Assembly (NCBI GenBank): GCA_947259685.1
Contig: CAMYNC010000117.1
Coordinates: 1 to 11,395, forward strand
DNA length: 11,395 bases
Reading direction: 5' to 3'
DNA from: an uncultured Desulfuromonadales bacterium
GTDB taxonomy: Bacteria; Desulfobacterota; Desulfuromonadia; Desulfuromonadales; Geopsychrobacteraceae
Both the position numbers and the translations under genes were made by a program. Positions within the stretch are counted from its first letter, which is position 1. The number at the start of each line of letters is the position of its first letter. A model generated the notes under the pieces. The model saw only the letters and a list, made by a program, of their open reading frames with translations. It made no database searches and was not told the origin of the DNA. Shown here piece after piece: positions 8,901 through 11,395 of the stretch.

Positions 8901-9403
8901 ACATCTTGTACGCGGACGATGTTCAAGACTGGAGGATACTCAAGCTGTGCATTATCCAGTGCAGATGTGGTGAGTTTCACGCCCGGAGCAGCGATGCACC
9001 AGATGGCCGCACGACGCGGATCGTAGGGCTGTGTACCGGACAGGACTTTAGCAGCGTTCATGGTCTGCTCAAACCCTTTATCCGCGTCCTCTGACCGAAC
9101 CGGGTGCGTGACATCAAAAAAGAACCGCGAACCGCGTTCCTTTCGTTGATCCTCATCATAGGTAAGGTTCAGTTCATCCGTCGCTTGAACGACCGGGTAC
9201 TCGCAGTACTTATCACGCCAAACCATGTATTCGGGAAAGATTGGGACGTTGGTATTCTTCCATGGGTGAAGCTGCTCTTCGCTAAGCTCGGCTGCGACCA
9301 CCCCGGTTTTTTGGGAAGGATACAGAATTTCAAGGTAGCGTGTATCGGAGCTCGTGCGAATCCGCTCGATGACATGGGTCTTAAGAAGCAGTAGCCACCA
9401 CAT
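5963..9403 (-). CDS. large putative effector with pre-toxin-like module, operon gene 1
   Basis: This protein has 1146 residues. It starts MWWLLLLK, too short for a signal peptide. Residues 1-440 are mixed and unrecognised, rich in aromatic residues. Residues 449-513 form a hydrophobic module containing LLVEVVPGFVPVIGDAFD (453-470) and, after a short polar linker, WIMTGLFALTTSAGAFAAL (494-512). The Pro-Gly, Gly-Asp and Asp spacing resembles the pre-toxin (PT-TG-like) linkers that precede toxin domains in polymorphic toxins. Residues 515-700 look helical. From about 700 to the end no known catalytic domain is visible; FDHAEMPQRVFYELCMRG (921-938) is a possible conserved patch. GGTGGAGG seven bases before the ATG (9411-9415 core) supports the start. 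No small immunity-type gene follows. By inference it is an effector or surface toxin-like protein; an unrelated structural role remains possible. Confidence 0.8.
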   Translation of the reverse strand: MWWLLLLKTHVIERIRTSSDTRYLEILYPSQKTGVVAAELSEEQLHPWKNTNVPIFPEYMVWRDKYCEYPVVQATDELNLTYDEDQRKERGSRFFFDVTHPVRSEDADKGFEQTMNAAKVLSGTQPYDPRRAAIWCIAAPGVKLTTSALDNAQLEYPPVLNIVRVQDVDRVPGAGEVFSPDKFFQVTRWVLVEGPTEYEILVNPTAEELTRLGPIVQQIVMQELYTGADFYVFSGSDSDALGFKVEVRVTSHSDKERFWYGIERVRGAALMRLRIVTGDTESVAFKPIQNSLVETPPDWSTFIYDYAKKTYELGHKVVMTDYSGPSDGYSHSGDFLDWITNLAKLATVSGDFYEELFWQYWAKLKHSLSAVERNDQLRFFTNVFVKIERLEAEDVVFELPAPSTLDMGDDASTFGHPLYEVRSKLVDRFAKTRFASAVFISEMYGVPEPIADLLVEVVPGFVPVIGDAFDLVDIGSMVATRQSSDGRKANALDWIMTGLFALTTSAGAFAALKKSLKASNQTTKYARFVDELEAIEQAEIDKLGTIAKRISDGGEMGADDLITLRRMLLKIDDAATKTGVTPPPIFDNLIGDNGFRHPYLERLFKLENAEDTIGLTDVARQRKAWLRNMSPDHDVRKLLTTAMGRKLSQIEFFNPPKLPTNYTDKVLAEFEDALIRYVEFFRPRLSLDDLAAGKKLSKASYGEILELQGPNGLGIDFDYERFPLEALNALAMRNSEGPLTWLNKGDVGSVLTDIPGKFQPGMPTNWPAWREIKVTGTGGGQRIIGLEVPGYRSNVSIQQTSKGYSRTIEETERAVWASNDFARWRLSGNAMYFEAIRRAADPKRKRMTRSMAGANIPVSKTIADADVKMGDLKKGGWYGKVNNHYDPLGEIPDELLEYQLRRHRLSPNVARPNNMPPLTQFDHAEMPQRVFYELCMRGLVRDETLVQITRRSIPADEFDDWLTKMSTNDEWKRATTIRNELNARLGQASGTRLQVAHQRIHAQQDAYAKFSGVKFLVTRLKDTTFMRDMANVPMDTIDFLIRHLDDTPMPPPGSMKTSTRPKIDGVLRWTLEQEIGSRNVLRGDVPNYEKLAAIPRDWKAGAHYLEALRENPDVVIRDVGRRLPTEEKALRLMRSETWSRNMIERI

Positions 9404-9633
9404 TGATCATCCTCCACCCGTGAGAATATCGAGGACGTTCTTCAAATTATAATTTTCGCCATAATATTAGCTGGAACTTTTAATCTGAAGAACATCCCCT
9501 ATTCCTCTCCTTATATTTCCTTGTTCTCATCGTATAAGAGATCAGTAAGTAAATTTTAAACTCATGGGGACACATCTCCGAGCAATAAAATAGGACCAAC
9601 TATTATAAAACTCATACAAAGGAGGTAGTCCCC
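9404..9633. other. divergent control region between operon and IS110
   Basis: These 230 bases separate the minus-strand operon from the plus-strand transposase. GC-rich sequence ends at about 9440. The region holds the operon's ribosome site, one spaced inverted repeat (9433-9497) and one strong hairpin (9561-9638). In the IS110 group proper, the non-coding segment before the transposase carries the left end and encodes the guiding bridge RNA, so part of this region may be that segment. I could not define the left end of the element. Confidence 0.4.
9433..9497. repeat. 12-nt inverted repeat before the operon
   Basis: GGACGTTCTTCA (9433-9444) and TGAAGAACATCC (9486-9497) are inverted copies with one mismatch, 41 AT-rich bases apart. 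The inner sequence has TATAAT on the minus strand (9451-9446). The repeat lies 30-94 bases before the operon start and could be an operator, the stem of a non-coding RNA, or the edge of the insertion sequence. Confidence 0.4.
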
Positions 9634-9638
9634 ATGAG
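9561..9638 (+). promoter_or_regulatory. hairpin that buries transposase start site
   Basis: CTCATGGGGAC (9561-9571) pairs perfectly with GTCCCCATGAG (9628-9638), which contains the transposase ATG. After a small internal loop, ACTCC-type bases at 9574-9579 pair with GGAGGT at 9621-9626, which is the Shine-Dalgarno. The predicted stem is about 17 pairs with a 41-base loop. A transcript entering from outside would hide both start signals, as known for IS200 and IS10. Confidence 0.6.
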
Positions 9639-10416
9639 AATTAAAGATTACGGTAGAAATCATCAAAAACGCAAGCAGTATGTTAGCCAGCCTGATCTCT
9701 TGTTAGTTGGTGTGGATGTCAGCAAAGCAAAGCACGATGCAAGTTTTGCTAAAACCAACCATACAATTTCTTTTAACAATAATCGAGAAGGATTTCAACA
9801 CTTTGAGAAAATCATCCGAAAGAATGTAGCAAAAACAACAAGCCGAAAAGTTTTAATAGCAATGGATCCATCCCTCGGGCCTCTATTGGTACAGCTTGTA
9901 TGACTGACTGAAAAAGTGCGGACATGGGCTCTGCCTGGTGAATTGTCACGCTGTGAAAAATAACCGGCAAACGATGCAAGGCGGTATAAGTAAAACGGAT
10001 AAAAAAGATGCCAGTTCTATCCTTGACCTTCTTCAGCAAGGAAAGTTCTTCTTACCTGTTGAACGAGACCCTGAACTTGCTGCTGCATACAGACTTATGA
10101 GGCGCCATATGGGTGTTAAAAAGAGAGTCGGTCAGATACGTAATCAGTTACGTGGTGCCTTACACCTCTCTTTCCCAGAGTTAAGCAACGTCATAAAAGA
10201 TATTACCCAGCCAACAGCCTTACGATTTCTGCAAAGTAATCCGACGCCTGAATTTATAATGATAAATGGTCGAAAACGATTTCTTGAAAAATTGAGACCG
10301 CGTAGAAAATGCGGTCAATGGCGGCCAGAGAAGCTCAATCTGATTTATGATCTTGCCCAAAAAAGTGTTGGCCTGAGAGACCCACATCGCAGCGATGCCT
10401 TTGAGATCAGGACACT
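9634..10416 (+). pseudogene. IS110-family transposase, N-terminal part, frameshifted
   Basis: This is the DEDD catalytic half of an IS110-type transposase. The first frame (9634-9903) contains LLLVGVDVSKAKHDA (about residues 22-36) with the first catalytic Asp. A tandem ATCC duplication at 9866-9873 shifts the frame just where the second acidic residue lies (AMDPS; family members usually have Glu). In the restored frame GLYWYSLYD is followed by an in-frame TGA (9905-9907), then LKKCGHGLCLVNCHAVKNNR and SKTDKKDASSILDLL with the last two Asp. The frame continues through LMRRHMGVKKRVGQIRNQLR to DAFEIRTL near 10416, where similarity stops. The C-terminal serine domain is missing. The ATG at 9634 has a strong GGAGG at 9621-9625. 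With a frameshift, a nonsense codon and a truncation, it cannot make transposase. Confidence 0.85.
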
Positions 10417-10492
10417 GATATGGTTGACATTTTCAAGAGAGAATATGCCTTTCCTTATCTTTTTTGTATTTATAACCAAAATTACTTTATTT

Positions 10493-10693
10493 CTTTCATT
10501 GCATAACCAGAGACGGGATCATCATGTTTCGACGGTTGATCACTCTGATATACTCGGGTTGGTTACCGTATGACTTGGTTTCGTCGTGGAGCTGCCTCTG
10601 TCTAGTTACTGGAGTTTCAGCAAAATGCCAATTCCGATAGTGTCCTCGAGGGTTCCCCGTACCGTGATCGCGCCCCTGGCTATGCAATGAAAG
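10493..10693. repeat. 201-bp segment with 29-nt imperfect inverted repeats
   Basis: Bases 10493-10521, beginning CTTTCATTGCATA, and 10665-10693, ending TATGCAATGAAAG, are inverted copies matching at 25 of 29 positions. The enclosed 143 bases show no gene; a minus-strand frame across 10496-10687 simply reads through both repeats. It is either a small mobile element or the shared 3' non-coding ends of two converging IS110 copies. Confidence 0.55.
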
Positions 10694-10755
10694 TTATGTC
10701 ATGATCTTTAATAATTAGTCCGTAAATGTTATTTGGCTTGGCTTTTTAGTTTATT

Positions 10756-11290
10756 CTACGCTGCCATAGGCAACTCTTGAGCTATAGCCCAGATAAATCC
10801 TGCCATCTCTCTGGCAACTGCGGTTTTAGCCACATTAGTTTTTTTACCTTTGCCTACTAGCGCACGGTAGCGTCCACACAACCTTACCTGAGCATTCCAA
10901 GAAATCTTTTTTATTTCCTCGGGTAACCCTTCCTGGCGGTGGCGAATGGCTCTGCTTTTCCTTGCCGGTAAACGGTAAGACTGAGCAGATTCAATTAAAG
11001 CACGGCGGACATGACTATTGCCTGATTTTGTTATTGCCCCGCGCTTCTCTTTACCTCCAGATGAATATTCTGAAGGAATAAGGCCAAGGTAGGACATTAA
11101 TCGTTCAGGGTGTTTAAATCTTTTCAAATCAACGAGTTCGGATGCTATAATTGAAGCGGTTATTAAAGATATTCCACGCATTGCCTGAAGAATTTTATCA
11201 CAGGAGTAAGGCGACACTGGGCAGACAAACTTTCGACTTGACCTGTTAGTCTTTTTACTCGGTCAATATTCAGTTCGACTGCATCAAAAG
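10756..11290 (-). pseudogene. IS110-family transposase, C-terminal part, frameshifted
   Basis: On the minus strand this is the Transposase_20 (C-terminal) domain of an IS110-family enzyme. The upstream frame from about 11285 reads DAVELNIDRVKRLTGQVESL, then shifts by a single base around 11195-11200. The next frame contains LQAMRGISLITASIIASELV, LMSYLGLIPSEYSSGGKEKR and GAITKSGNSHVRRALIESAQ, which carries the conserved G-ITK-GN-H-R--L---A block including the serine region. It ends ELPMAA with TAG at 10758-10756. The GTG at 11215-11217 is not a real start; it lies within the family domain. The N-terminal catalytic half is absent. Together with the plus-strand fragment it would make most of one transposase, but the orientations oppose each other, so these are two copies or an inverted one. 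Confidence 0.8.
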
Positions 11291-11395
11291 TGCAATAGGG
11301 GTCAAGTCTGCCTTTGGCTTTTATTCAACAATGTTTCAAAAGTGCAATAGGGTCAAGTCTGCCTTTGGCTTTTATTCAACAATGTTTCAAGCTCG
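11284..11395. repeat. 52-bp tandem repeat, two copies
   Basis: A unit starting TCAAAAGTGCAATAGG at 11284 runs to 11335 (52 bases) and is repeated at 11336-11386 (51 bases, one G fewer). Four bases of a third copy (TCAA) follow before the sequence diverges. The array starts exactly where the IS110 similarity stops. The word GGGTCAAGTCTGCCTTTGGC within the unit looks like an insertion-element terminus, but that is an impression. Confidence 0.75.

Noticed and set aside
3201..9403. Complete contractile injection or secretion cluster
   Set aside because: No sheath, tube, baseplate, ATPase or transport gene is encoded here; only a possible cargo pair is present.
10414..10450. Promoter from a perfect TTGACA after the IS110 fragment
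   Set aside because: No acceptable -10 sequence lies 16-18 bases downstream.
10496..10687. 63-codon minus-strand frame
   Set aside because: It reads from one arm of the inverted repeat to the other, so its ends are explained by the repeat; no domain is visible.
11284..11395. CRISPR array
   Set aside because: The 52-bp units are directly adjacent, with no spacers.

Overview
The window looks like accessory DNA from a gammaproteobacterium-like genome (inferred from the HDOD protein, the rhodanese-like lipoprotein relic and the IS110/RAYT debris; not provable here). Its centre is a two-gene block of clearly different base composition. Sixty-base lines I counted inside the block run 53-62% G+C, against 35-47% in the flanks. 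This suggests recent acquisition from a different donor.

Layout. Positions 1-291 (minus) hold the start of a two-helix membrane protein cut by the window edge. Positions 701-1138 (plus) are a rhodanese-like lipoprotein pseudogene with two in-frame stops and no visible active-site loop. Positions 1215-2069 (minus) are an intact HDOD-domain signalling protein. Positions 2388-2653 are the decayed C-terminus of a REP-associated tyrosine transposase, cut off by a 238-bp element with perfect 22-nt inverted repeats (2668-2905). Positions 3201-9403 (minus) are the two-gene operon. Positions 9404-9633 are a short, structure-rich upstream region shared divergently with an IS110 transposase. Positions 9634-11290 are IS110 wreckage: an N-terminal part on plus and a C-terminal part on minus, separated by a roughly 200-bp inverted-repeat segment. 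Positions 11284-11395 are a 52-bp tandem repeat.

The operon is the item of interest. The upstream gene encodes a 1146-residue protein with a hydrophobic Pro-Gly/Gly-Asp module in its middle, resembling the pre-toxin linkers of polymorphic toxins, and a long C-terminal half I do not recognise. Eleven bases later, with the Shine-Dalgarno overlapping the first stop codon, comes a 916-residue protein. It has a charged helical middle, an Ala/Ser-rich hinge and a strongly patterned C-terminus that I recall as belonging to a widespread family of large uncharacterised proteins. No sheath, tube, secretion or immunity gene is visible here. If the pair works as an effector with a carrier or scaffold, it must rely on machinery elsewhere.

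Both flanks are full of decaying mobile DNA, and two of the frameshifts there can each be explained by a 4-bp tandem duplication. The operon itself is uninterrupted over 6.2 kb, so it is either recently arrived or under selection.
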